DNA from: Gemmatimonas sp.
Lineage (GTDB): Bacteria; Gemmatimonadota; Gemmatimonadetes; Gemmatimonadales; Gemmatimonadaceae
DNA: 64,000 bases
Assembly (NCBI GenBank): GCA_023910675.1
Contig: JAAVWC010000001.1
Span: 496,001 to 560,000 of the forward strand
Direction: 5' to 3'
The position numbers and the translations under genes are program-made. Shown here one piece after another: positions 35,819-45,345 of the stretch (the first letter of the stretch is position 1; every line of letters starts with the position of its first letter). The notes under the pieces are model-generated. The model saw only the letters and a program-made list of their open reading frames with translations, had not been told where the DNA came from and ran no database searches.

Positions 35819-36181
35819 TTGCAAGCATTCAACTCAATCCTCTCTCTACGCATGGCCGGAGTGCTCACATTCTGCGCTGTGATGATCTTCTTGGCTATGG
35901 GTGGTGGGACACGGCTCTTCCCCGCGCAAGCTGACTACATCCTGCCGGTACTTCTCGGATTCGCAGCGGCCGCTATCGTGTGGGGTATGGGCTTGATCGG
36001 CTCCGACCGGTTGAAACGTCGGCGCTGGCGGCACGTTGGACTGCACATGCTACTGCTTGTTCCCGTGATCGCCGCCGCGCGAGTCATGATCAGCGATGGC
36101 ACTGCGTGGTTTGTCGCGGGAGGTGCGATGGTACTCACTCTTGCGATAAATGAAGTCGCAGCGCGCAGGAGCGCTCGCTAA
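35819..36181 (+). CDS. Small integral membrane protein, unknown function
   Basis: 120 residues from TTG 35819, which follows a strong purine-rich RBS (GGGAGGGGG); an ATG at 35852 is the alternative. Three or four hydrophobic helices are visible (MAGVLTFCAVMIFLAMG, ILPVLLGFAAAAIVWGMGLIG, VGLHMLLLVPVIAAARVMI, WFVAGGAMVLTLAINEVAA). It starts 13 bp after the glycine-rich gene and may be co-transcribed with it. No family recognised. Confidence 0.5.
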   Translation: MQAFNSILSLRMAGVLTFCAVMIFLAMGGGTRLFPAQADYILPVLLGFAAAAIVWGMGLIGSDRLKRRRWRHVGLHMLLLVPVIAAARVMISDGTAWFVAGGAMVLTLAINEVAARRSAR

Positions 36182-36202
36182 CGCGCCGAAAGCACTGACC
36201 GG

Positions 36203-36246
36203 AACGATGGCAGCGGGCCGCTGTTTGGGGGCCCGCTGCCGTCGTT
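36203..36246. terminator. Strong hairpin between convergent genes
   Basis: GGCAGCGGGCC pairs perfectly with GGCCCGCTGCC, and the stem extends with AACGA/TCGTT around one mismatch. It sits between the ends of two convergent genes (36181 and 36254) and is likely a bidirectional terminator. Confidence 0.75.
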
Positions 36247-36253
36247 GCGGAAC

Positions 36254-36919
36254 TCAGAACTCGTGCGACGGGGGTCGGCGCAAAATGAGGACTACACCCT
36301 CAGTCCGTCCGTGCCCAGAGACTTGATCGAACGACGCGCTGGCCCGCTGAAGCCGCTCCAACACGTCGGCCACACAGGCTGGGATGGACTTGGAGGACGG
36401 AGACCGTATGGCCTCCTGCTCGACCTCTGTGAGGAACTTGGTCACCTCGGACACCGTGATGCTGTCGTGCTTGGCTTCATGCCGTTTGAGCGCCGACAGA
36501 AACTCAGACCAGCTCCGAGAATCTGCCTCGCTGAACTCGCTGCTCTTGGTTGCTGCAGGTAGTGTGGTTGTCAATTCTACAAGGAACAAAATGCGGTCCG
36601 GCGAACATGACGTCGCGATTCCATTTCGAGGCGATGTGGTGATGCTGACTTTCCAACTCGTGAAGCCGAATGTTGCAGGAGCGCCGCCACGTGCGGCCAG
36701 TGCGCGGTGCTCCGCGATGAGGTTCGTGATCGACGTGCTCTGCAGTGTGTACTCTACGGTACGCCGCCGGAAAGTCGGGGTGGCGGCTGTAGCAACGTCG
36801 GGCGTTTCCCGGTCACGTGACGCACCCAGAGTTGCGATCAACAAGGTGACGAGGGCAGTCCTCTGACGACGCCCTGTTCCGCTTGCCAGGCTCCATCGTG
36901 TCCCGATTCGATGTCTCAT
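36254..36919 (-). CDS. DUF922-like secreted protein with HExxH-type motif
   Basis: 221 residues. The N-terminus is basic then hydrophobic (ALVTLLIATLGAS), consistent with a signal peptide. The body holds YTLQSTSITNLIAEH, GFTSWKV, LFLVELTTTLPAAT, and WSEFLSALKRHEAKHDSITV. This order, ending in HE..H beside a Trp-rich helix, matches DUF922 proteins, which are thought to be secreted zinc-dependent proteases. That function has not been shown generally. It is convergent with the membrane protein gene. Confidence 0.55.
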   Translation of the reverse strand: MRHRIGTRWSLASGTGRRQRTALVTLLIATLGASRDRETPDVATAATPTFRRRTVEYTLQSTSITNLIAEHRALAARGGAPATFGFTSWKVSITTSPRNGIATSCSPDRILFLVELTTTLPAATKSSEFSEADSRSWSEFLSALKRHEAKHDSITVSEVTKFLTEVEQEAIRSPSSKSIPACVADVLERLQRASASFDQVSGHGRTEGVVLILRRPPSHEF

Positions 36920-37044
36920 AATGTGAACTTTGCCAAAAGCATCGGTTGAAAGAGCACTTCAAGCAGATTTCTCCAAGATATGCTGGCTCCCGTCAAATTC
37001 TGTAGGGCACGATGCTCACACCGCCGCCAATTCCGCTGTTATTA

Positions 37045-38153
37045 CTTGGGCCACAGTTTAGTTGACATCACGCCGCGTATTGCACGCGTGGATGATGGAA
37101 GAATTTCTTGACGCATTCGGGGCGGCGCTGCAGTGACCGCAGTCGTCGCGTGGCGGTCCGCTCCAACTCGGCGCGATCACGAGCCGGCGCGCGCTGCGCG
37201 ACCTGCATCTTGAGGTCCCCGTTTAGATACTCGTCGGGGTTGAGTTCTGGCGCATAGGGCGGCAGGTAGTGAATCGCGATCAGGTCCGTGTGCTCCGCCA
37301 CCCACGCGCGCACGTCCTTCGCCTTGTGCACGTTGAGGTTGTCCAAGATCAGCACGACTTTGCGCCCCGCGTCTTTGCACAAACGCTTGAGGAAGGTCAT
37401 GAGCGTGGGCGCGTCGACCGCCTGCTTGAGCACCATGAAGCGGAGGAGGCCGCTGTTACTGATCGCGGAGAGGTAGCTGACCGATTGGCGCTGCGAGAGG
37501 ATCGGGCGCACCGGTGTCTTGCCTTTGGGCGCGAAGCCGCGGCCGCGCGGACCGCTCGTGCTGAGGCTCGTTTCATCGCCCCAGTAGATCTCTGCCCCCT
37601 CGGCGGCCGCCTGCCGCTTGATCCGCGGATACTCGGTCTTGAGCCACGCCGCGATGGCCTCGGGCCGCTGCTCGTACGCCCGCTTGATCGGCTTCTGCGC
37701 CGTGAAGCCCCAACGCGCGAGGGAGTGCCCCATCGTGCGCACCGGCAGGGTGAACCCGTACTTTCGCTTGATCCATTGCACGACGGCGGCGCGGGTCCAC
37801 AACGCGAACGGCAGCTTCAGTTGATCGGGCGTCGAGTCGGTCATCGCACGCTGTATCGCCTGTTCCTGCTTGGCGGTCAGACGGCGATGCGCCCCGACCG
37901 CGGGCCCACGCTTCTGCGCCGCCAGCGCGTCGGCGCCACCGTCCTGGTACCGATCCCACCACTTCGACACGGTCATGTAGTGCACCCCCAACGCGCGCCC
38001 AATCTCGCTGAAGCGGGTGCCGGCTTCGCGCATGGTCATCGCGATCCGCCGCTTCTCGGCCTGCGCCGCCGGCTTCAGGGTGCGCGCATCGGGGTGCGTC
38101 ATGATGCAAGATAGCACCAGAACTCTAATTTGTCAACTAAACGCTGGCCGGGT
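37045..38153 (-). mobile_element. IS630-type element, copy A2
   Basis: 1109 bp with TA duplications (37043-37044 and 38154-38155). Same ends as copy A1 but inverse orientation. The target reads TTAT-TA-ATAG. Confidence 0.92.
37068..38102 (-). CDS. IS630-family transposase (copy A2)
   Basis: 344 residues with the same HTH and DDE motifs as copy A1 (YWGDETSL, LILDNLNVHKAKD, LNPDEYLNGDLK) and a handful of amino-acid differences. Apparently intact. Confidence 0.92.
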   Translation of the reverse strand: MTHPDARTLKPAAQAEKRRIAMTMREAGTRFSEIGRALGVHYMTVSKWWDRYQDGGADALAAQKRGPAVGAHRRLTAKQEQAIQRAMTDSTPDQLKLPFALWTRAAVVQWIKRKYGFTLPVRTMGHSLARWGFTAQKPIKRAYEQRPEAIAAWLKTEYPRIKRQAAAEGAEIYWGDETSLSTSGPRGRGFAPKGKTPVRPILSQRQSVSYLSAISNSGLLRFMVLKQAVDAPTLMTFLKRLCKDAGRKVVLILDNLNVHKAKDVRAWVAEHTDLIAIHYLPPYAPELNPDEYLNGDLKMQVAQRAPARDRAELERTATRRLRSLQRRPECVKKFFHHPRVQYAA

Positions 38154-38335
38154 TAATAGCTGCTCGTTCACAACACGCACATTCTGGGTCGCTACGACTG
38201 ACCTTACTTCTGGGAGGTTGGTCCATGGAGCAGAAACCGAATAGGTCGCATCAAGGCATTGGAATGTTATGTCATCAGGTGCAGCTCCGAGGAACACGCG
38301 AAGATAGCTCACCACGTTTCCGATCGAAAGACACA

Positions 38336-39409
38336 CTAGTGGGGCGTAGTTGATTTTCGTGTAGCAGGCATGCGACGGGTGACGTCGCGGTACCGCCACA
38401 CAAACGGCTGGCAGGTTTCGTTGTGGAGCTTGATGTACCGAAGGAGCTTGCGCGTGAGATCCGTCGTCGAGGTGAAGATGCCGCGTGCAATGCAGTCGCG
38501 TTCGATGCGCGCGAACCAACTCTCCACCTGATTGAGCCAGCTACTATAGGTCGGGGTGTAGTGCATCGTGACGCGCGGATGCGCCGCGAGCCAGTCTTTC
38601 ACCGCCTGGGTCTTGTGCGCGGACAGGTTGTCGACGACAAAGTGGACGGCCTTCCCGCGCGGCGCGGAGCGGGTGACCGTGTCGAGGAAGTCGACGAATT
38701 CCGCGCTGGTGTGCCGCACGGCGACCTTGCCCTGCACGTGCCCGGTGCCCACGTCGAGCGCCGCGTAGAGGGAGCGCGTCCCGTGCCGGACGTACTCGAA
38801 CCCGTGGGTCTCGGCCCGCCCGGGGCGCAGCGGCAACACCGGATCCGTGCGATTCAGCGCTTGGATGGCGGTCTTCTCATCGACGCAGAACACCACCGCA
38901 TTCGTGGGCGGCGCGATGTACAGGCCAATAATGTCCGCCGCTTTCGTCTCGAATTCCGGATCGGGACTGCCCTGGTATCGTTCCAAGCGATGCGGCTTGA
39001 GGCCGTGCAGCTTCCACACCTTCGTGACGGTCGTGTGCGCCACGCCGAGCTTGGCCGCGAGCCGCCGGCTCGACCAATGGGTGAGGGGCGCGGGGGGCTT
39101 CGTCTGCAGGGTCAGCCGCACGATCTTCGCCTCCAGCGCCGCGCTCATGCCATGCCCGCGGCCCGCGCGCGGCGCGTCGGCCATGGCGAGGACGCCGCCC
39201 TCGAGGAAGCGGCGCTTCCAGATCGCGATAAAGCGATCCGTACACCCCGCGCGCGCCGCGATGGTGGCGTAGGTGTCCCCGTCGGCCAGCGCCAGCACCA
39301 CGCGCCCCCGCTTGGCGATGGCTTGGCTCAGCGTCGTCTGTCGCAGGAGCTGCTCGAGCGTGCGACGGTCATCGGGGGTAAGCACGAGATGCATGGCAGG
39401 AGTAAACAT
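38336..39409 (-). CDS. IS630-family transposase (second type)
   Basis: About 357 residues. N-terminal HTH (LALADGDTYATIAARAGCTDRFIAIWKRRF), then the DDE core: AVVFCVDEKTAIQAL (first Asp), VHFVVDNLSAHKTQAVKDWL (second Asp), YTPTYSSWLNQVESWFARI (Glu). The stop codon TAG is completed by the target TA. Start is uncertain: ATG at 39409 or 39394. Confidence 0.9.
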   Translation of the reverse strand: MFTPAMHLVLTPDDRRTLEQLLRQTTLSQAIAKRGRVVLALADGDTYATIAARAGCTDRFIAIWKRRFLEGGVLAMADAPRAGRGHGMSAALEAKIVRLTLQTKPPAPLTHWSSRRLAAKLGVAHTTVTKVWKLHGLKPHRLERYQGSPDPEFETKAADIIGLYIAPPTNAVVFCVDEKTAIQALNRTDPVLPLRPGRAETHGFEYVRHGTRSLYAALDVGTGHVQGKVAVRHTSAEFVDFLDTVTRSAPRGKAVHFVVDNLSAHKTQAVKDWLAAHPRVTMHYTPTYSSWLNQVESWFARIERDCIARGIFTSTTDLTRKLLRYIKLHNETCQPFVWRYRDVTRRMPATRKSTTPH

Positions 39410-39460
39410 ACGCCATCCGGCTGCAATTCTCGTGCTATCCACATTTCAACTACGCCCCAC
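38339..39460 (-). mobile_element. IS630-family element, second type
   Basis: 1122 bp flanked by TA duplications (38337-38338 and 39461-39462). The terminal inverted repeat GTGGGGCGTAGTTGA is identical at both ends. It is inserted in the 310-residue gene described above. Confidence 0.92.
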
Positions 39461-40389
39461 TAGTTGAGTACGCATCGCGAGCGCGTGAGGACACCAGTTT
39501 CGGATAATGTCGCGAACGTCAAAGTTGATCGCATTATCCCGAAGCTTGTGAGCAGCAAAGTGATGCGCGCCGAACTCACTCTCACTTCTTAGGAAGGCTT
39601 GAACACCAAGCCCCGGAGACCCGATACTGGTTACCGAACCGCCCGAGCTTGCCCGGAGCCCGTGCTTCACGCTGTTGTATTCCGTTATGGCGGCCGAATC
39701 GAGGAGATCACTCGCGAGATAGCTCCACAGATCAGCAAACTGAGCCTTAGCGCGCGAGTTGTCCTGATGCTCAGCCAATTCGAACGCATTAACGGCGGTA
39801 GCCAAACCGAGCCACGTCCCGTCGAACTTGGTTATTGCGAGAAGGTGGTCGCCGCGATTGATCTTCCCGACCATGCGAGCAAGGTCTCCTGGGCTGTACC
39901 GAAGGATCCACCCGAGTGGACAGTGCGGAGCCTGAACGGCTGCGATCAATAGAGCGAAGAATGTCTCAAGCGCATGTGCATATGTTGTACGAATCGTCAG
40001 CGCGGCACGGTGCCTGTCTGGGCCATTGAGGTTTGGGATCTGTGAACTGGCGACGTAGTAAAAGTACGACGCGTCGACTCCGTCGAGAAAACGCATGTTC
40101 TGCGAAGTCGTGTCGATCCCCCACATGCAATACGGCTTCTCATCCACGACGAAACTGCGCCATTCGATATCTGCAGGGTTCATCGATTGGATTAGGTGTT
40201 TGGGGTTCTTCCGTCCAACGATGGCGCCTACAAAAGTCGCTCAGCCTTGAACGCCGTTTACGAGGGAGTGCGATCAACCGTCCAGTACGGCGCTATACTG
40301 AACGGCTGACCGCAACAACACTAGGCGAGGTTGTTTCGATGCAGGCCGCATGTTGCCTACCGACAGCAGCGGTGCCTCTCGTCGCGCAG

Positions 40390-40689
40390 TTACGCCGCCT
40401 GCGTCTTGGCCCGGACGGTCAGCCGCACTTCGGCGCCCGTCTTGCCGAGGAACGCGACCAAAGTATCGACGCTGAAACGTTCGATCTTGCCGCGTAGCAG
40501 GTCGCTGACGCGCGGCTGAGACACGCCGAGGATTGCAGCCCACTCCGTCTGCGTCTCGCCGAGGACGGCGAGGCGTTTGCGCAGCTGGATAATCAGATCC
40601 GAGCGTAGTTGGAGATTAGCGGCTTCCTCCGGCGGAAAGCCCACATCGGTGAATACGTTACCGCTCCCGCGGGTGATCTTGATGGCCAT
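40390..40689 (-). CDS. HigA-like antitoxin, XRE-family
   Basis: 99 residues. A helix-turn-helix of the HTH_37/XRE kind (TQTEWAAILGVSQPRVSDLLRGKIERFSVDTLVAFLGKTG) occupies about residues 45-85. It lies 11 bp after the toxin gene, in the toxin-first order usual for HigBA. It should neutralise the toxin and repress the pair through the AT-rich palindrome upstream. Confidence 0.85.
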   Translation of the reverse strand: MAIKITRGSGNVFTDVGFPPEEAANLQLRSDLIIQLRKRLAVLGETQTEWAAILGVSQPRVSDLLRGKIERFSVDTLVAFLGKTGAEVRLTVRAKTQAA

Positions 40690-40700
40690 GGCTGCGCTCC

Positions 40701-41036
40701 TCAGCGGTCCGACCGCTGGCGTAGAATCTCGCGATACCGCTTGGCGCCAATTTCGACATCCAGGCGGCCCGTCTGCTGGGTCTTCTTCTGGAACGCGTGC
40801 AGGACGTACAGCCCTTCGGCGAACTTGGCGACATAGAACACCCGAAACGCACCGCCAGCGCGAATGCGCAACTCATAGACCCCGGCCCCAATGCTGGGCA
40901 TCGGCTTGAAGTCGTGCGGCTCCAAGCCCTGCTGGAGCAGCTCGAGTTCCTGACCGGCTCGACGCCGCGCCGATTCGGGGAAGACCCGCAGATCGTCGCG
41001 CGCGGACCCTACCCAGAGGATCGCCCGATGGGTCAT
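40701..41036 (-). CDS. HigB/RelE-like toxin (phage Gp49-like family)
   Basis: 111 residues. WVGSARDDLRVFPESARRRAGQELELLQQGLEP, then MPSIGAGVYELRIRAGGAFRVFYVAKFAEGLYVLHAFQKKTQQT, is the standard Gp49-like/HigB pattern: basic residues on the central strands and the HAFQKKTQ end. Family members are ribosome-dependent mRNA interferases. It directly precedes its antitoxin gene. Confidence 0.87.
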   Translation of the reverse strand: MTHRAILWVGSARDDLRVFPESARRRAGQELELLQQGLEPHDFKPMPSIGAGVYELRIRAGGAFRVFYVAKFAEGLYVLHAFQKKTQQTGRLDVEIGAKRYREILRQRSDR

Positions 41037-41043
41037 GCCGGAG

Positions 41044-41064
41044 AATATACATATTTATATACTT
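41044..41064. promoter_or_regulatory. AT-rich palindromic operator/promoter of the toxin-antitoxin pair
   Basis: AATATACATATTTATATACTT lies directly before the toxin start and is nearly self-complementary around ATAAATAT. Its AT-richness stands out in this GC-rich DNA. Likely site of autoregulation by the antitoxin. Confidence 0.5.
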
Positions 41065-41260
41065 ACGCAAGCGCTCTCGGGAAAGCCGCGCCCACGGTGG
41101 TCCCCACGCAAGCCCGATGGTGCGAGCGTGAGCGTCCGCGCAGCGCCCAAGATCATGCGAGGGCTATCCGGACGGACCTTGAGGCACCCGTACCACGCGT
41201 CAATCATGAACACGCTCAACAACGTGAGCACCCCGCCACGGGCCTAGCTGCGGTCAACAG

Positions 41261-44200
41261 TCAGAACGTTGCGACCGCGCTGTAGTGACCGGGCTCGATT
41301 TCACGCACCTCGCCAAGGATTGCCAGCGTTTCGAGGTGGCGTTCGACCAGTTCACGTTTCGCGCCGCGAAAGTACGGCATGGCCGTGTCTACAGTGATGG
41401 TGCTGGTGTTTACGAGCCGCTTGAGCGCGGCAATCTGCTCGATGGCCTGGGTGGGCCACGCCGCCGGTTCCGCGGCGGCGGCGGCGACCACGTTGGTGGT
41501 CAGGGCAAGCTCGGCGGCGGGAACGTCCTGCTCCGACGACGGCGCCTGAAACTCCGGACGCAGCCACCGCACGATCCCCTGCGCTTCCTCGGCTACGCGG
41601 ACATCGTGCAACGCGACGAGACGCTCGAGGATCTCTTCAGTAGACAGCGGCCAAGGCCATCCGTACGCCTCGGCCACCAACGCATCGAGTTGATCGTGCA
41701 TGTCACGCAGCATGCCGCAGGCGGCGAGTTCGTGCACCGTCCGTTCTTTGGGGGTGAGCGATTCGCCGGACCGAAGTTTCTCGACGACGTTGTACATACC
41801 CGTCATGGTCACCCGTTCGTCGCGAGCGATGGCGGCCTTGCGATGCGCGTCGAGCGATTCGGCTACGGCGGCGATGCGCACACGAAGGTCAGTTGACGGA
41901 TCAGGGAAAGGAAATGCATCAAAGCAACGCGGGTTGTTATAGCGCTCATCATTACCGACGCCGAGTCTTGTCCCTGCAGCAGTGGCCCACTCTTTATGAA
42001 TGGAAGACGAAAGAACTCCAAGTATCAGCGCGCTGTCGTGAGCGATTGCTACCACGCTATTGTCAATCGATATGGCATTATCGAGAAACATAAAGTAGCG
42101 ATGGGCCGCAGTCTCTGGAGTGACAATGAATCGCTCTAGGGCCATCAGCGCCCGTCGTAATCCTGGGCGTGGTTCCCCCAAACGCCACCAATACTTTGCG
42201 TAACTTGCGCGCTTATTGGCTTCGCGATCAGGCTTAACGCGGTCAATCACAATATTGAGGACCTGAGGGTAACGCTTACTCTCGGCCTCTGTCATCAGTG
42301 CAAAATCGATTATGAATCGATTCCGCGAACGCGCAGCCAAGTCGCGACCATTAACGTGACGCCTCACCACTTTCGCGTTACTTGGCTCCTTAAGGAGCAA
42401 TTCTCCCTCCGTTCGGTCAAGCTGGAAGCCCTCACCTTGAGGCTGCACACCTCTCATGGCCAAGGCAGAGTTGGCTGCAAGGGGATTCTGGCTAGCTGAC
42501 GAGACGTCCGCAGTCGCGGAAAGATCCGCGTTTAGTCTTTGTGCGCGAAGTGTTTTGACGACTGCGCCGGTTTCATCTACCTCGATACGGGTAGCCCAAG
42601 ACTCATCCGGTCGGGACCGCTCAACAACAGTAAGTGCCACTCGCACGGAGGCGTCGCCAGACCCGTCAGCCCACGGGTGATCAGGAGCAGCCCAAACGAC
42701 CCTGCTTCCGCGCTCACTCGCAGCCCTAACGATCTCGGCGTTGAATCCTTGCGTGATGCTATTCGTTGTAATGAGACCTGCGCGAATGGAATCGCCTCTT
42801 GCTACACTTTCGGAAGCTAGCCACCACCAATACATCACAAAGTCTACGCTGTCGTTCTGATCTGGAAACGCGGCATGGAGAGCATCAACATAACCATCGC
42901 CGAGAGCATCGCGCTTCCGATGGCGCCCCAAATACGGCGGATTCCCCACAATAAAGTCCGCGCGCGGCCACTCCGCCGCCCGCGCCCCTACGTACTCCAT
43001 GTAGGGAAGCTTCGCGGTAGGATCCGGCACCAGCTGCCCCGTCACCGGATGCACGATGCGCGGCGTCGGATCCGGCCGGTCACGCTCCGGTACATGCCGA
43101 ATGCTGTCCCACGCCAATACCGCGTCGCGATGCTCCAACGTCCCGGTATCGCGCAGCAACGGCTCTTCTGGCTGCACATCGCCATGCTGCTGACGCCAGA
43201 ACTGGTGAAACCCAATCCACAACGTGAGCTCCGCAATCTCACGAGCCCATGCTTTGACCTCGATCCCGTGAAACTGCCCCGGATCGATCTCCGCCATGCG
43301 TACGCTCGTCTGTCCGCCCTGCACATCGGCAAGCAGACGAAACACTTCCACTTCCACGCGCTTGAGCGCATGCATGGTCACGTACAGAAAGTTGCCGCTA
43401 CCGCACGCCGGGTCGAGAATCTGCAAGCCGCGAAGCCACGCATGAAACTCGAGCAGCCGCGACTCTGCTTTCCTGGTGTCTGCGGCACGCTTCGATTCCC
43501 GCAGCTGCATGACCTCCGCCTGAACCGCCGCCCACCGCTCGCGAACGGGCTCTTCGACCGTCGGACGCACCAACCGCTCGATGAACTCACGCGGGGTATA
43601 CTCAGCGCCTAATCGATGCCGCTCTTCCGCCGAGAGCGCGCGCACCAGCAATGTGCCGAAAATGGAGGGCTCCACCTCGCTCCAATCGGCTTCAGCGGCG
43701 CGGCGCAGTAGCTCAAGCTCCGCGCGCTCCAACGGCAACGCCTCCGCGTTGGCAAAAAAGTGTCCGTTGAAGCGCAGCAGGCGGTGGTAGCCGAACATGG
43801 CACCCGCATCCATCGCCTGCCAAAGCGCTTGTGAGGCCTGCACAAAGGCGTCCGGTCCCGATGGCAAGACGGCGTCCAGCAGACGCTTGAATGAGGCGTC
43901 TGGCAGGAGCTTCACATCTTCGGCGAACATCGAGAACACGCAGCGAATGAGGAAGCGCGCTACGCGCTCGGAATCGTGCCCGCGCTGTTCCAGCGTGGCC
44001 GCGAGTTCTGCGAGCAGCCCGGCAATCTCCACCGTAATGACCTGAGCCCGGCGGCGCGGATCGCGCACCGACGGATCCGTCCAGATATCGCGCAACAGCG
44101 CCACGTGCGCGGCATTGCGTTCGAGTGCCCGCAGGTCGATGCGCGTCGCGAGGTGAAACCCGCCGTATGACCCCGACCACCGGTCCCAGATCAGCAGCGA

Positions 44201-44623
44201 CTTTCCAACATCGAGCACCATGATGTACGGCGGTCGCTCGGGAAGATCCTTGGCGTAGTTCGACACCTGACCAAACGCCTTGGTCAGCAGTTTGGTCGTG
44301 GAGGCACCCTCTTCCGAATCCTTGGCCTCGAGCGCAAAGCAGCCGGCCTTGTACAGATCGATGTAGTTGGTGGCGATCGCCCCGTCGCGCGTCGTGGTCT
44401 TGATGGCAAATTCGAACTGGTACGCCGCAACATCGGCCACGCGGTTGCCAGTTGACGCCGGGCGCGGCCGAACGAGCCCCAACGCTTCACAGAGCTCGAT
44501 CAGGTACAGCTGATAGTTGGCGCGCTCAGCAGCGCCCGCCTCCGACCACCGGGTGGCCAGCTCCTGTAGCCGCAGCGCGGTATCCGGAGCGACATCCGCA
44601 GGAGTAGAATCGGCATCAGTCAT
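41261..44623 (-). CDS. Single-chain type IIL (MmeI-like) restriction-modification enzyme
   Basis: About 1120 residues from ATG 44623. The N-terminal region has a PD-(D/E)xK-like pattern (NYIDLYKAGCFALEAKDSEEG), followed by a helical spacer. The N6-adenine methyltransferase core carries motif I ILDPACGSGNFLYVTMHAL and motif IV FIVGNPPYLGRHRKRD, with GIEVKAWAREIAELTLWIGFHQF in between. A target-recognition segment follows (about 700-930), and a C-terminal helical part ends the chain. One polypeptide therefore should both cut and methylate DNA. No separate specificity or nuclease gene adjoins. Methylase-only homologues in BREX or DISARM systems look similar, but their partner genes are absent here. 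Confidence 0.82.
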   Translation of the reverse strand: MTDADSTPADVAPDTALRLQELATRWSEAGAAERANYQLYLIELCEALGLVRPRPASTGNRVADVAAYQFEFAIKTTTRDGAIATNYIDLYKAGCFALEAKDSEEGASTTKLLTKAFGQVSNYAKDLPERPPYIMVLDVGKSLLIWDRWSGSYGGFHLATRIDLRALERNAAHVALLRDIWTDPSVRDPRRRAQVITVEIAGLLAELAATLEQRGHDSERVARFLIRCVFSMFAEDVKLLPDASFKRLLDAVLPSGPDAFVQASQALWQAMDAGAMFGYHRLLRFNGHFFANAEALPLERAELELLRRAAEADWSEVEPSIFGTLLVRALSAEERHRLGAEYTPREFIERLVRPTVEEPVRERWAAVQAEVMQLRESKRAADTRKAESRLLEFHAWLRGLQILDPACGSGNFLYVTMHALKRVEVEVFRLLADVQGGQTSVRMAEIDPGQFHGIEVKAWAREIAELTLWIGFHQFWRQQHGDVQPEEPLLRDTGTLEHRDAVLAWDSIRHVPERDRPDPTPRIVHPVTGQLVPDPTAKLPYMEYVGARAAEWPRADFIVGNPPYLGRHRKRDALGDGYVDALHAAFPDQNDSVDFVMYWWWLASESVARGDSIRAGLITTNSITQGFNAEIVRAASERGSRVVWAAPDHPWADGSGDASVRVALTVVERSRPDESWATRIEVDETGAVVKTLRAQRLNADLSATADVSSASQNPLAANSALAMRGVQPQGEGFQLDRTEGELLLKEPSNAKVVRRHVNGRDLAARSRNRFIIDFALMTEAESKRYPQVLNIVIDRVKPDREANKRASYAKYWWRLGEPRPGLRRALMALERFIVTPETAAHRYFMFLDNAISIDNSVVAIAHDSALILGVLSSSIHKEWATAAGTRLGVGNDERYNNPRCFDAFPFPDPSTDLRVRIAAVAESLDAHRKAAIARDERVTMTGMYNVVEKLRSGESLTPKERTVHELAACGMLRDMHDQLDALVAEAYGWPWPLSTEEILERLVALHDVRVAEEAQGIVRWLRPEFQAPSSEQDVPAAELALTTNVVAAAAAEPAAWPTQAIEQIAALKRLVNTSTITVDTAMPYFRGAKRELVERHLETLAILGEVREIEPGHYSAVATF

Positions 44624-45053
44624 TGCGTGCAATCTGGGAATGGGGGTACCGGCAGGCAACACGATGTCGCGCTGATCAGCGTCCGGCTTCGGATTGTGTT
44701 TGGGATAATCTCAAGCGCACCCATTCGGGCGTCACGACGTGTCCGCATCGCAACCGGTGTTCGCGCTCTCCCGATCAGCACTAAATCGTTTCTTACCATG
44801 AATTTACATGTACATTGCCGCCTGTCGACCGATGCGTGTGGAGGATCGTGTAGCCAACATCGGGGTTCCATGTTGAGTTCCGCTGCCGAAACGAATGATC
44901 GTCGGAATCGTTTGGTTACTGCGGACCCGGCCGTCCGGTCGTCTCATTAGGGTACTCCCACAACGGCTTGTCCGCGTGCCAACGAAGCGGTAGCATCCTT
45001 TGGGCGCCAGACGCGGGCTGCGTTTGGTAGAACCCCCTGAAATCGGAGTTCTC
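44624..45053. other. Intergenic stretch, no gene recognised
   Basis: About 430 bp between the divergent restriction-modification gene and a small + strand gene. Somewhat lower in GC than its surroundings, with a short ACATGTACAT palindrome near 44805-44815. No convincing ORF. Confidence 0.35.
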
Positions 45054-45284
45054 GTGAAAAAACCATCTGCTGCCAAAGGTTTGGCTCGACGCGTGATGTC
45101 GGCGGCGCAGCAACCGCAGGGCAACTTGCCGACGCTGCCTCCGATCGCCAGTGCGATGGATACGATGATGGCCGACCTTGAGCGCGGTCGTACAAAGCCG
45201 GCGGGGCCTGTTCGGGGTGCAGCAAGTTCCCGAAGGACTGAGTCGACACCGGCCTCGCCCAAGCCAGCTCTTTCAATCGCGTAG
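45054..45284 (+). CDS. Small basic protein, unknown function
   Basis: 76 residues from GTG 45054, with a CGGAG RBS. Begins MKKPSAAKGLARRVM; Lys/Arg/Ala/Pro-rich and without membrane segments. A perfect rho-independent terminator follows at 45305, which supports a genuine transcription unit. No family recognised. Confidence 0.45.
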   Translation: MKKPSAAKGLARRVMSAAQQPQGNLPTLPPIASAMDTMMADLERGRTKPAGPVRGAASSRRTESTPASPKPALSIA

Positions 45285-45304
45285 ACCTAGTCGCACGAGG
45301 TTTT

Positions 45305-45340
45305 GACAGCCCGACATCGTCGGGCTGTCTTGCTTTGTTG
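45305..45340 (+). terminator. Rho-independent terminator
   Basis: GACAGCCCGAC (45305-45315) and GTCGGGCTGTC (45319-45329) form a perfect 11-bp stem with a 3-base loop, followed by TTGCTTTGTTG. It ends the small gene at 45054-45284. Confidence 0.88.
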
Positions 45341-45345
45341 AGACT

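Larger units (their letters stand above)
37016..40183 (-). pseudogene. Unknown 310-residue gene interrupted by two IS630-type elements
   Basis: The coding path starts at ATG 40183 and runs to 39461 (241 codons, ...HALAMRTQL). It is cut by an IS630-type element at 38339-39460, resumes at 38336-38154 (61 codons, VCLSIGNVVSYLRVFLGAAP...VRVVNEQL), is cut again by IS630 copy A2 at 37045-38153, and finishes at 37042-37016 (LITAELAAV, then TGA). Removing each element with one TA copy restores one open frame of 310 residues. The N-terminal part (MNPADIEWRSFVVDEKPYCMWG) is not a family I recognise. Two clean insertions suggest loss was recent or tolerated. Confidence 0.75.

Noticed and set aside
41261..44623. 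BREX PglX or DISARM methylase
   Set aside because: None of the partner genes of those systems are next to it, and an N-terminal nuclease-like motif favours a self-contained type IIL enzyme.
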